This document shows, in pieces, positions 46,935-55,807 of a DNA stretch of 64,000 nucleotides; position 1 is the stretch's first letter; each line of letters opens with the position of its first letter. The stretch is from Pseudoalteromonas luteoviolacea (GTDB lineage: Bacteria > Pseudomonadota > Gammaproteobacteria > Enterobacterales > Alteromonadaceae), in the NCBI RefSeq assembly GCF_001696455.1, contig NZ_MAUJ01000006.1, forward strand, positions 186,001 through 250,000, read 5' to 3'. The notes under the pieces were generated by a model. The model worked only from the letters and a program-made list of their open reading frames with translations, was not told the origin of the DNA and searched no databases. A program made the position numbers and the translations under genes.

Positions 46935-47505
46935 CTTGGTCCGCCATAAATGCTTGAATTAGTTCATCTGTTTCATATAAAGGTAGTCCCACTACCGCGA
47001 AATAACTACCTTTTAACTGACTGACAAAGCGCCCGCCCTGACCTTGGATCCCATATCCACCCGCTTTATCATGCGGCTCACCACTGTGCCAATATGCTTC
47101 TATCTCCTGCTCAGACAAAGGCTTAAATGACACCTCGGTAATCACGGTCTTGCTTAACACTCGCTGGCTAGTGGCAAGCGCAATCGCAGTCATCACTTGA
47201 TGTGTGCTGCCTGACAACATGCTCATCATCGCTTTAAAGTCTGCCTCACTCTTTGGCTTACCAAGAGCCTTACCCTCTGCAATCACAATCGTATCGCTGC
47301 CAAGTACAGGTCTATCTTGATAACCCAAATCAACGCCACTTTGCGCTTTTAATCGCGCTAATCGTTCAACATACGTAATTGGATGCTCGTCAGCAAATTG
47401 AGTTTCATCAGCATCAACAGAAAATTGTTTAAAATCGTAGCCTAGTTGGGTAAGTAACTCTTTGCGGCGTGGAGAAGCAGAAGCTAAATATAGTTTTACA
47501 GTCAT
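46927..47505 (-). CDS. maf: Maf-family nucleotide pyrophosphatase (YhdE type)
   Basis: 192 residues. Visible are LYLASASPRRKELLTQLG, VLGSDTIVIAEGKALGKP and the C-terminal GGYGIQGQGGRFVSQLKGSY. The YhdE branch hydrolyses dTTP and UTP and modified forms. The start overlaps the mreD stop by one base. Confidence 0.94.
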   Translation of the reverse strand: MTVKLYLASASPRRKELLTQLGYDFKQFSVDADETQFADEHPITYVERLARLKAQSGVDLGYQDRPVLGSDTIVIAEGKALGKPKSEADFKAMMSMLSGSTHQVMTAIALATSQRVLSKTVITEVSFKPLSEQEIEAYWHSGEPHDKAGGYGIQGQGGRFVSQLKGSYFAVVGLPLYETDELIQAFMADQDE

Positions 47506-47981
47506 TAACGGATCCTAAAATGCCTTCGATATTTTCGTAACAGAAGAAAAATCCAAGGCCAACAAAACATGCCTACTAGTGCCGGCCAAAGGTAGGCTGG
47601 ATCAAAGTAAATATCTAATAGGAAATGGTTCAACCAAAACTGCAGAAGGTGGTACAGCGCTAAAAATAGCCCTATTAACATGGCTTGCTGCCAAAGAGAA
47701 AAATTGCGCAGTTTTTGAAAGTTGCTCACTGTGATATAAATACAAACAGAGTAAGTTAAGGAGTTCACCCCCAGCGGAGAGCCCACAGCCAAGTCCATGA
47801 TTAATCCAGTGCACCATGCCCAACCTATATTGACTCGGTGTGGAATCGCAATTGACCAATACATTAACACCAGTAAGACCCAATCAGGCCTAAAAGGCTC
47901 CAGAGAAAAAGGCAATGGCATCAGTGCCATAATTAATGCTAAAAAAACGCTAAATGCTATCAGGGAAAAACTACGGCTCAT
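47505..47981 (-). CDS. mreD: Rod-shape-determining membrane protein MreD
   Basis: 158 residues, about five membrane helices. I chose the ATG at 47981 because AAGGGG lies 6 nt before it; nearer upstream ATG codons touch or precede that site. Overlaps the end of mreC by 11 nt. MreD links the MreBC filament system to the elongasome. Confidence 0.92.
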   Translation of the reverse strand: MSRSFSLIAFSVFLALIMALMPLPFSLEPFRPDWVLLVLMYWSIAIPHRVNIGWAWCTGLIMDLAVGSPLGVNSLTYSVCIYITVSNFQKLRNFSLWQQAMLIGLFLALYHLLQFWLNHFLLDIYFDPAYLWPALVGMFCWPWIFLLLRKYRRHFRIR

Positions 47982-48813
47982 TTGCATCCCCTTGTGCACC
48001 ATCACCCAAAATAACTAACAGACGGATCCTATCTAGTTGCGCAATGGGTTCCGCATATACTTTTGCAAATGGCAGCCCCTCATCACGATCGATTTCTGTT
48101 ACAACTGCCACAGGGTAGCCTTCCGGAAATCGGCCGCCTAAGCCAGAAGTCACCAGAATATCACCTATTCTAATATCTAAGCTGTGCGAAACATGCGCCA
48201 ATTGCATCAGGTTTATTTTACCGATCCCTTCGATCACCATACTCACATCGTTACGAAGTATTCGAACAGGTGTTGCATGGGTAGTATCTGTCATAAGCAG
48301 TACACGTGATGTGGTCGTGCCAACTTGCGTAAGCTGACCTACCAATCCCAATTCATCTATAACGGCTTGTCCTTCCGCGACACCATCAATGGTGCCCCGA
48401 TTGATGACCACTTGATGACTATAGCGATTAGAACGAACGGATAAAACCTGTGCAATTTGACGAGCATGGGATTGTCGAGAAGACGCGCCAAGCAGCGCCC
48501 TCAGCTCTATATTTTCTTTTAATAAAAACTGATACTGTTGCAGCTGTTCACTTTGTAGCAGTTGCTTGGTACGCAATGCTTCATTTTCTTGAAGTAATTG
48601 ATCACGTGTATTTAAGCTTTTTGCACCAACATTGAAGAGTTCATACGGTACATTGGCCGCATATAGGACTGGACTAACTAGCGTATTAAGCGTGGTACGC
48701 ACGAACGTGCCACCAGATGTGTAGCGGTCTCCAATTATAAGTACAATACTAAGCACAACTGCGACGGTAAGTCGCAGTTGTAAAGATGCACTTCGGCCAA
48801 ACAGTAAATTCAT
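47971..48813 (-). CDS. mreC: Rod-shape-determining protein MreC
   Basis: 280 residues. N-terminal membrane helix (about 11-28), coiled coil (about 65-105) and a beta-rich periplasmic domain (VVINRGTIDGVAEGQAVIDE, LVTSGLGGRFPEGYPVAVV). MreC activates PBP2/RodA in the elongasome. Start overlaps the mreB stop by one base. Confidence 0.95.
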   Translation of the reverse strand: MNLLFGRSASLQLRLTVAVVLSIVLIIGDRYTSGGTFVRTTLNTLVSPVLYAANVPYELFNVGAKSLNTRDQLLQENEALRTKQLLQSEQLQQYQFLLKENIELRALLGASSRQSHARQIAQVLSVRSNRYSHQVVINRGTIDGVAEGQAVIDELGLVGQLTQVGTTTSRVLLMTDTTHATPVRILRNDVSMVIEGIGKINLMQLAHVSHSLDIRIGDILVTSGLGGRFPEGYPVAVVTEIDRDEGLPFAKVYAEPIAQLDRIRLLVILGDGAQGDANEP

Positions 48814-49856
48814 CAGTCGTAACTAAATACATCGCCACCATGCATATCTATCATCTCAAGCGCTTTACCACCGCCTCGAGCAACACAGGTTAGAGGGTCA
48901 TCGGCAACCACTACTGGTATCCCTGTTTCTTCCATCAGTAAGCGATCAAGATCTTTTAGTAGTGCACCACCACCAGTTAACACCATACCGTGCGCAGAGA
49001 TATCTGAAGCAAGCTCTGGTGGAGATTGTTCAAGCGCAACCATAACTGCACTCACTATCCCCATAAGCGGCTCTTGTAATGCCTCTAGTATTTCGTGTGA
49101 ATTCAGCGTAAATGAACGTGGTACCCCTTCAGCGAGATTACGACCACGCACTTCAATCTCAATTGGCGTTTCACTCTTAAATGCAGAGCCTATTTCATGC
49201 TTAATATGCTCAGCAGTTGCTTCACCGATCAAACTGCCGAAGTTTCGTCTCACATAGTTTATGATGGCTTCATCGAACTTATCGCCACCTATACGAACAG
49301 ATGATGAGTAAACAACACCATTCAATGAGATGATTGCAACTTCTGTTGTACCACCACCGATATCAACAACCATCGAACCAGTCGCTTCAGATACAGGTAA
49401 TCCGGCACCAATCGCAGCAGCCATAGGCTCCTCGATTAAGTACACTTCACGCGCACCAGCTCCCATTGCAGATTCACGAATCGCACGTTTCTCAACTTGT
49501 GTAGCGCCACACGGCACACAAATAAGAACGCGTGGGCTTGGACGCATGAAGTTGTTGTTGTGCACTTGTTTGATGAAATGCTGCAGCATTTTCTCAGTTA
49601 CATAGAAATCCGCAATTACACCATCCTTCATCGGACGAATCGCTTTTATATTGCCTGGGGTTCTACCTAGCATCTGCTTGGCAGCAGTACCAACAGAAGC
49701 GACACTCTTTGGCCCACCGGCCCGCTCCTGACGAATCGCAACCACTGAAGGCTCATTCAATACAATGCCTTCTTCTTTTACATAAATCAGGGTGTTTGCC
49801 GTGCCTAAATCAATAGACAAGTCATTAGAAAATAATCCGCGTAGCTTTTTAAACAT
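48813..49856 (-). CDS. mreB: Actin-like rod-shape protein MreB
   Basis: 347 residues, same as E. coli. Actin-fold phosphate loops SIDLGTANTLIYVK and SMVVDIGGGTTEVAIISLN, and adenosine site MVLTGGGALLKDLDRLL. MreB filaments guide lateral wall synthesis. First gene of mreBCD-maf-rng-yhdP. Confidence 0.98.
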   Translation of the reverse strand: MFKKLRGLFSNDLSIDLGTANTLIYVKEEGIVLNEPSVVAIRQERAGGPKSVASVGTAAKQMLGRTPGNIKAIRPMKDGVIADFYVTEKMLQHFIKQVHNNNFMRPSPRVLICVPCGATQVEKRAIRESAMGAGAREVYLIEEPMAAAIGAGLPVSEATGSMVVDIGGGTTEVAIISLNGVVYSSSVRIGGDKFDEAIINYVRRNFGSLIGEATAEHIKHEIGSAFKSETPIEIEVRGRNLAEGVPRSFTLNSHEILEALQEPLMGIVSAVMVALEQSPPELASDISAHGMVLTGGGALLKDLDRLLMEETGIPVVVADDPLTCVARGGGKALEMIDMHGGDVFSYD

Positions 49857-49890
49857 GAGGCTGGGTAACCTTAAAGAATTCTTTTAACAA

Positions 49891-49915
49891 AGCCGTGTCG
49901 ATTAACGCCACGGCT
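49891..49915 (-). terminator. Hairpin between the PEGA/FGE gene and mreB
   Basis: Perfect 7-bp stem (AGCCGTG with CACGGCT), 11-nt loop, then TTTGTTAAAAG on the minus strand. A second smaller hairpin (49959-49976) lies 5 bp after the stop codon of the upstream gene. Together they likely end that transcript before mreB. Confidence 0.55.
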
Positions 49916-49981
49916 GAAATAATTAAGTCTACAAAATGCTAACTGCACTTTGGCTGAATGCGCCCTTTCTGAGCGCATAAA

Positions 49982-51994
49982 TTATCTTTCTCGAACCAAT
50001 CGAAAACCGATATAGTTGGCTCTAAAATCAGGAGCTAAGGCCAATCGAGTTGACACTCTTGCCAAGCTTGGTGCGAAGTTCCACGCACCTCCTCTCACCG
50101 TCACATCCTCTTGTGATGCACGCTTTTGGGTCCATTCCCATACGTTACCAACGGTATCATACAAACCATAGTTATTTGGCGAAAACTCACCTACCGGCGC
50201 TGGACTTTTATTAGACCAATCACTACCACACCAACCGCAATTTGCTAAGCCTCTGCCTATTTCATTACCCCAAGGGTACTCTGAGCTTGTACCGGCACGT
50301 GCTGCGTACTCCCACTCAACTTCGTTCGGTAAACGGTACTGAATGCCTTTTTCACCAGAGAGCCAATTGGCGTATGCCTTTGCATCTTCATACGTCACGC
50401 ATACCACAGGGAAATTATCAGCTTGTTCAAATCCTGGTTTGTCCCAGTTGTACTCGCTCTCCCAAATAGGTTCGCCATTTTTGTAATGCGCACAACCATT
50501 GCCTTTTTCGGCCTCGGTTTGAAAGCCTGTGCTTAGAATAAATTGCCTAAACTCTGCTACAGTCACCTCTTTGCTTTGCATTGCATAAGAATGACTCAAC
50601 ACTTTTTCTACAACAGGTCGCTCATTTGCTAAACCATTTCCAGTCAAGTCTCCCATTTGGAAAGTACCTGCGGGAATAATTACCACTTCGTTACCAACCA
50701 AGTTTGGTGATATTTTATTCACAACCGAAACGGGTTTGCTCTGTTGCTCGCTTGTTGGCGTCGGTGCAGCAATCGACTCAGGCTTTTTTATCAGTTTTGC
50801 ATTGATCGTTCGAGCTCTGCGTACATCCACTTTTGCTGTGTATGATTCATAGCCTAATTTACGGATTTCAATGTCATACGAGCCAAGTGGCACACTAACT
50901 ACTAACTTAGTTGAACCGTAGCTTACACCATCAATAAACACTTCATCGTCATACACATTAGATCGTAAAGTTAAATCAACCTGTCTGTCTTTAGGCGTTT
51001 GTTGTATGACTTGAGATTTTATCTCTGGTTTAGGCTGCAATGCAGTAATACTTGGGACATTAAGATCTGGTTTATCTATTTCATCAGTAAAAGTCAGCTG
51101 ACTGTCGCTGAATGTTGTCGGATAACTTGCTTGATAACCCACAGCCAATGGCGTGCCATATTCGCTACAGAATCGATTGTCTAGAGATAAGAGTCCACAT
51201 AAACGACTATTATTTACATCTCCACGCATTGTAACGCTTAAATTGACACTGTAATTACCTTGACCACTAAACGCGCTGCCAACTACGTGACTACTAACAA
51301 CCTGAACCTGTGCCCCTGCCATATGTCTTTTTGGCTCAACAATGCGCTGTTCCGTGAGGTTAGCAAAGATTTGGTCGATAAAACGCTTTGTCGCTTTTTG
51401 TAGTCCAAGCTGCTGCCCGCGTTGCTCACACGCTGCCAACGTTTCTGTGCGTTTACAGTTAATGGTGTGTTCAACTTCTAATGTGCCTTCACGCGTAAAC
51501 TCATTGCGCAAGCGCTCAACTCGCGCTGTACTCAGTTGATCTCTTAAACTGGCAATTGTATTGACAAGCGTATGTTTACTGACGCGAATTTGTTCAATAT
51601 CTTTACGGTGCGATGCTATGGCCGCTAACTGCATCGCGATATCTTCTTTATTAGATTTGTGGTCAGCTACTGATTGCTGATATCTCAACTGAGCCGTTGA
51701 AATATCGATGGAAGGATCATCGATCAAACGACGATATAAATCATTCATCGCATCTAAGGCTTGGTTTTTTTCTTTATCAAGCTCACTTGAATTCTTTCTT
51801 AATAATTCCAGTTGTGCCTGTAAACGGGCTTCTTCAGCCACATGCTTATCTAAAATCTGAGTATATCTGTCTAACTCAGCTTGTTTTTCAGAGCGCTCTG
51901 ACTCGATAGCTGTCACAGTCGCAGTATCTTGTGCCCAAACACTTACAGACAATAAGGCGGCAGAGACAAAAAGAGATAAAGGAGCAATTCGCAT
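49982..51994 (-). CDS. Secreted coiled-coil/PEGA/FGE-fold protein
   Basis: 670 residues. Signal peptide (1-21, ending VWA), a long coiled coil (about 25-175), and a middle domain with several Cys (about 180-290) that I do not recognise. A PEGA domain follows (about 340-402; DEVFIDGVSYGSTKLVVSVP), then a C-terminal formylglycine-generating-enzyme/sulfatase-modifying fold (about 436-670; VVIIPAGTFQMGD, YRLPNEVEWEYAARAG, GNVWEWTQ, VRGGAWNF). A Cys pair sits at C586-G-W-C589, in the region where true FGE has its catalytic cysteines, but the surrounding sequence differs, so sulfatase activation cannot be assumed; most bacterial relatives do other work. The ATG at 51994 is chosen because GGA lies 5 nt before it. 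It lies between csrD and mreB. Confidence 0.85.
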   Translation of the reverse strand: MRIAPLSLFVSAALLSVSVWAQDTATVTAIESERSEKQAELDRYTQILDKHVAEEARLQAQLELLRKNSSELDKEKNQALDAMNDLYRRLIDDPSIDISTAQLRYQQSVADHKSNKEDIAMQLAAIASHRKDIEQIRVSKHTLVNTIASLRDQLSTARVERLRNEFTREGTLEVEHTINCKRTETLAACEQRGQQLGLQKATKRFIDQIFANLTEQRIVEPKRHMAGAQVQVVSSHVVGSAFSGQGNYSVNLSVTMRGDVNNSRLCGLLSLDNRFCSEYGTPLAVGYQASYPTTFSDSQLTFTDEIDKPDLNVPSITALQPKPEIKSQVIQQTPKDRQVDLTLRSNVYDDEVFIDGVSYGSTKLVVSVPLGSYDIEIRKLGYESYTAKVDVRRARTINAKLIKKPESIAAPTPTSEQQSKPVSVVNKISPNLVGNEVVIIPAGTFQMGDLTGNGLANERPVVEKVLSHSYAMQSKEVTVAEFRQFILSTGFQTEAEKGNGCAHYKNGEPIWESEYNWDKPGFEQADNFPVVCVTYEDAKAYANWLSGEKGIQYRLPNEVEWEYAARAGTSSEYPWGNEIGRGLANCGWCGSDWSNKSPAPVGEFSPNNYGLYDTVGNVWEWTQKRASQEDVTVRGGAWNFAPSLARVSTRLALAPDFRANYIGFRLVRER

Positions 51995-52205
51995 ATATTC
52001 CATTCCCAACAGCGGCAGTTGTTTTGGTCTTTGTTATTTTTGATGTTTTAATGCTTAATGCTATGTACTTACGAAGTAAAACACAAGCCTTGTACAATTA
52101 ATATCTGAGTTTACAACTAATAGTCACGTCCTTACCAGTGTTCTCTTCACATTTTCATGAAATAATAACCTCAAAGCGCCTATTTATAGAGAAATCTAAA
52201 ATCTG

Positions 52206-53108
52206 ATGTTCAATTCCAATCACCTAGAGTCTCCAATACAACGTATTTGCCACCCACTGCTAAGCGCAAAAAAGGTCGAGTTATTAGTGAAAAGAGACGA
52301 CCTTTTGCACCCCACAATACAAGGCAATAAATGGCGTAAACTGAAGCACAATCTGCTTGAGCTCAAAAGGCGTAAAAACGATGCATTACTCACTTTTGGC
52401 GGTCCTTTCTCCAATCATGTGTACGCAACAGCGATGGCCAGTAAATTATTCAATATACCAGCGCATATTATAGTGCGAGGACCGCAATTAGATTTGCAAA
52501 ACCCAACCTTACGTCTCGCAAAAGCATGCGGTGTTCACTTGCACGCAGTCACAAGATTAGAATACAGACAGAGATATGACAATAAATACCTCGAAGACTT
52601 AGCCAATCAGTACCCAAACACTTATATTGTACCCGAAGGTGGTAGTAACCAGTTCGCCCTACAGGGCTGTCAGGAGCTTGCCCAATCACTCCCAGAAAGC
52701 GACTACGTATGTTGTGCTGTTGGCAGTGGCGGCACACTGGCAGGTCTTTTGAATGGCATACCCAAATCAACTCAGTTGCTAGGGTTTTGTGTGCTAAAAG
52801 GCGCAGAATACCTGCAGGCAGAAGTACTCAAACTCAACCCCACAGCAGCTACCTGTAATAACTGGCAGCTGCTTCATGATTTTCATGACGGCGGTTACGG
52901 CAAGTTTGGCGCACCGTTGTGGGATTTTTGTCAGATGATGAAACGTACGCATAACCTGCCGCTTGAACCAATTTATACTGGAAAAATGATGTTTGGTTTG
53001 TGGCAGTTAATTGAGAAAGGATATTTCCCAGCCAATAGTAAGATTGTCGCCATACATACTGGCGGATTGCAGGGGTTAGATGGCCTTCGTTATCGCAAGT
53101 TAATTTAA
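52206..53108 (+). CDS. PLP-dependent D-cysteine desulfhydrase / ACC deaminase-like enzyme
   Basis: 300 residues, fold-type II PLP enzyme. The PLP lysine is in IQGNKWRKLKHNL, followed by TFGGPFSNHVYATA and the phosphate loop AVGSGGTLAGLL. The family covers D-cysteine desulfhydrase and 1-aminocyclopropane-1-carboxylate deaminase; in gammaproteobacteria the former is more likely, but substrate cannot be read from sequence. Its 3' end overlaps the convergent csrD-like gene by 9 nt. Confidence 0.87.
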   Translation: MFNSNHLESPIQRICHPLLSAKKVELLVKRDDLLHPTIQGNKWRKLKHNLLELKRRKNDALLTFGGPFSNHVYATAMASKLFNIPAHIIVRGPQLDLQNPTLRLAKACGVHLHAVTRLEYRQRYDNKYLEDLANQYPNTYIVPEGGSNQFALQGCQELAQSLPESDYVCCAVGSGGTLAGLLNGIPKSTQLLGFCVLKGAEYLQAEVLKLNPTAATCNNWQLLHDFHDGGYGKFGAPLWDFCQMMKRTHNLPLEPIYTGKMMFGLWQLIEKGYFPANSKIVAIHTGGLQGLDGLRYRKLI

Positions 53109-54746
53109 GCTGTTTTCTAATTCAAGTAATGGCGCACTAAAATAGTAACCTTGTGCACCGTCAACACCTAACCGTTTTATACAGTTTAACTCATCCTGTG
53201 TCTCAACCCCGACCGCATATACTGGGACATGCAGTTTTTTGGCTTGATTTACGATTTGCTTCACCACAGCGCGACGTTTAGCACTCGATTGAATATCATG
53301 GATCAACTCGAAGGCAAGCTTTATCCCTACGATATTGTTTACTTTTTGCAAAGGCACAATATCCAGAGGTCCATTTACATGATCTAGGACAATACTGGCG
53401 CCAAGAGGCGAAAGCGCATCAAAAAATTGTTCGAAGTAGCTTCGGTGTTGGTAGTAATCACAGATCATAAGTTCCAACGTGACATCTTTTGCACGACCGG
53501 ACTCTTTGAGTATCGCGATTAACCAGCTTAAAAACTCACTGCTTGACCAATTTACCACATGCAAGTTTACACTGACCGTAAAGCCCTTCGGCTCTTTACT
53601 TAGCACTTTAAGCGCCTGTTGTACGATTGCTTTGTCCAGTTCAATGAGATGCTCACTGCGGTGGATCTTATGGATAAATTGACCAGCGGTGATTAACCCC
53701 AAGGTTTTGTGGCGTACGCGTAACAACGCTTCACTTTGAATAACGTCTTGTGTTTTAAAGTCAAACAAGGGTTGGAAAAACAAAACAAACCGACCCGCTT
53801 TGATATCGTCAATCACATTTGACTCCGCATCTAACAAACTTTCGGCTAATGTTCTGTTCAAGGGCAGCATATGAATATGTTGCCATACGTGATTTTGTGC
53901 CACACTCAAAGACGACCGTGCAATCTGGTATACTTGTGTTTGGTCCGCACCTTCGCTATAAAAACATGCCCCGCACTTAACTGCACTTCTGGACAGATCA
54001 CCACGAAACGCTAACAACGCCTGATACACAACTTCGTGCAAACGTTTAATAGTTTGCTCTACTTCCTCTTTATTCATGGAAGACAAGGTAACAGCCAACG
54101 CGCCAGAGGATAGATACTTCGCGGAACAATACCTGTATTTATTAAAGCACTTTGCCAAAGTGACACTAAAATGGCTTTGAGGCTCAATGTGCTTAGGTAA
54201 TTCACAACGCCACTTAAACATTGCAAACATATTCACTTGCTGTCCAGTGCTGACTGGTAAAATGATCTCTTGTGCACTGAGTGCTGTGCTATGACGCTTG
54301 CTAAGCCCACTTCTTTCACTATCAACAACGCTTTGTTTGTTTTTGGTAAAACGACCCTTCGCTATAAGTAGAAGACCAAGCAGTAATAGCGCCCCGTTGA
54401 CCCAGAGGCCACGATATACCCCCTTACGCACTATCGCATTTGGGTACAATGTCAGTTGCTGCTCACTCAGCTCCAATTTTTGCTGCTTCGACATCCAAGA
54501 TAAAGGGAATTGGCTGGGGGATTCAAAACTAAACCCAAAGCGCCGCGCTTCTTTGTGTAAATCCAATGTGTTGATAGGTTCAATATAATTTGAGAGCTGC
54601 ACTGATAGACGCTTGGTGTCTTCAGCAATCCAAGAGTTCGTCAGATGCATCACGCTCAAATTGCCTACCAACGCCAATACGCACCAAACTAACAAGAGTA
54701 AATACCCTCGCTTGTGCGTACCATCAAAAAGCGCAAAATGAAGCAT
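53100..54746 (-). CDS. csrD: CsrD-like regulator with degenerate EAL domain
   Basis: 548 residues. Two membrane helices (about 13-31 and 113-130) flank a periplasmic part, followed by a degenerate GGDEF-like region (about 165-285) and a C-terminal EAL-type domain (about 305-545). E-A-L is kept at 339-341, but the catalytic landmarks are altered: ELM at 425-427, LDHVNGP in place of DDFGTG (454-460), and IKL for IKID. This is the pattern of E. coli CsrD, which lacks c-di-GMP hydrolysis and targets the small RNAs CsrB/CsrC for RNase E decay. E. coli csrD also lies directly upstream of mreB; here two genes intervene. Confidence 0.82.
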   Translation of the reverse strand: MLHFALFDGTHKRGYLLLLVWCVLALVGNLSVMHLTNSWIAEDTKRLSVQLSNYIEPINTLDLHKEARRFGFSFESPSQFPLSWMSKQQKLELSEQQLTLYPNAIVRKGVYRGLWVNGALLLLGLLLIAKGRFTKNKQSVVDSERSGLSKRHSTALSAQEIILPVSTGQQVNMFAMFKWRCELPKHIEPQSHFSVTLAKCFNKYRYCSAKYLSSGALAVTLSSMNKEEVEQTIKRLHEVVYQALLAFRGDLSRSAVKCGACFYSEGADQTQVYQIARSSLSVAQNHVWQHIHMLPLNRTLAESLLDAESNVIDDIKAGRFVLFFQPLFDFKTQDVIQSEALLRVRHKTLGLITAGQFIHKIHRSEHLIELDKAIVQQALKVLSKEPKGFTVSVNLHVVNWSSSEFLSWLIAILKESGRAKDVTLELMICDYYQHRSYFEQFFDALSPLGASIVLDHVNGPLDIVPLQKVNNIVGIKLAFELIHDIQSSAKRRAVVKQIVNQAKKLHVPVYAVGVETQDELNCIKRLGVDGAQGYYFSAPLLELENSLN

Positions 54747-54960
54747 AGTGACAAACTATCATTGGTGATTCTGTCTAAAGTTTTGTTCAATCTATTGCAA
54801 AACTCAAGGAAGGGGGAAGAAGAAACCGCAAAACTGCTGATATAGCATGCAATATATTTTGAGATGACTTATTGAGCATCGATACTGCAAGCGTGACAAC
54901 CAATAGAATGTAGAGATCCCCTAATTTTTAGTCCCTAAATTCACAGACACGAGTCACAAT

Positions 54961-54991
54961 AAAAAAACCCAGCAAATGCGCTGGGTTTTTT
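54961..54991 (-). terminator. ssb terminator
   Basis: 8-bp stem (54966-54973 with 54980-54987), 6-nt loop, and a T7 run on the minus strand, about 40 bp after the ssb stop. Confidence 0.9.
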
Positions 54992-55028
54992 ATCTATTCT
55001 AAATTTACAGTTTTAATTTAACTGTGCA

Positions 55029-55703
55029 TTAGAATGGAATATCGTCATCAAAGTCGATTGGTGGTTCCATCGGGTTAGAAGCGCTGCCACTGCCTTGCTG
55101 TGGGGCAAACCCGCCTTGTGCTTGTCCACCCTGCGCTTGTCCGCCTTGTGGTTGAGCCGCTTGTTGAGGCTGTCCACCAAAATTATTGCTTTGTTGCTGT
55201 GGTGCATTTTGTTGCTGCTGAGGTGCAAAGCCACCCTGCTGTGCTGCAGGCTGTTGACCATATTGCTGCTGATTATTTTGCTGCGGCGCGTAACCACCTT
55301 GCTGCTGACCATAACCACCTTGGTTACCACCAGACTGATACTGACCGCCCTGTTCGTTGCGTCCGCCAAGCATTTGCATTTGGCCACCCATGTCTACCAC
55401 AATTTCAGTGGTATACTTTTCCTGACCACTTTGATCAGTCCATTTACGCGTTTGCAAACGGCCTTCAATATATACTTGAGAGCCCTTACGTAAATATTCA
55501 CCAGCCACTTCAGCTAATTTGCCAAATAACACCACTCGATGCCATTCAGTACGCTCTTGAAGTTGACCTGTGTTTTTGTCTTTCCAACTGTCTGTCGTTG
55601 CGATACTGATATTTGCCACACCGTTTCCGTTTGGCATATAACGTACTTCTGGATCTTGGCCTAAATTACCAACCAAGATTACTTTGTTCACACCGCGTGC
55701 CAT
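55029..55703 (-). CDS. ssb: Single-stranded DNA-binding protein
   Basis: 224 residues. OB fold in 1-110 (GVNKVILVGNLGQDPEVRYM, QERTEWHRVVLFGKLAEVAG), a long Gln/Gly-rich disordered linker (about 115-210) with AQGGQAQGG-type repeats, and the acidic tail DFDDDIPF that binds partner proteins. The linker is longer than in E. coli SSB (178 residues total). Confidence 0.97.
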   Translation of the reverse strand: MARGVNKVILVGNLGQDPEVRYMPNGNGVANISIATTDSWKDKNTGQLQERTEWHRVVLFGKLAEVAGEYLRKGSQVYIEGRLQTRKWTDQSGQEKYTTEIVVDMGGQMQMLGGRNEQGGQYQSGGNQGGYGQQQGGYAPQQNNQQQYGQQPAAQQGGFAPQQQQNAPQQQSNNFGGQPQQAAQPQGGQAQGGQAQGGFAPQQGSGSASNPMEPPIDFDDDIPF

Positions 55704-55807
55704 GGCACCCTCTCCTCACACAATTACAAGCGTCACTAATTTCTATTCATCTATCAAAGCACAGACGGTTTCGCAGTGACACGAAAACGCATGCAAAATT
55801 TACAGCT

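Noticed and set aside
55095..55609. Leucine-rich plus-strand frames opposite ssb
   Set aside because: Antisense of the Gln/Gly-rich linker; low-complexity artefact.
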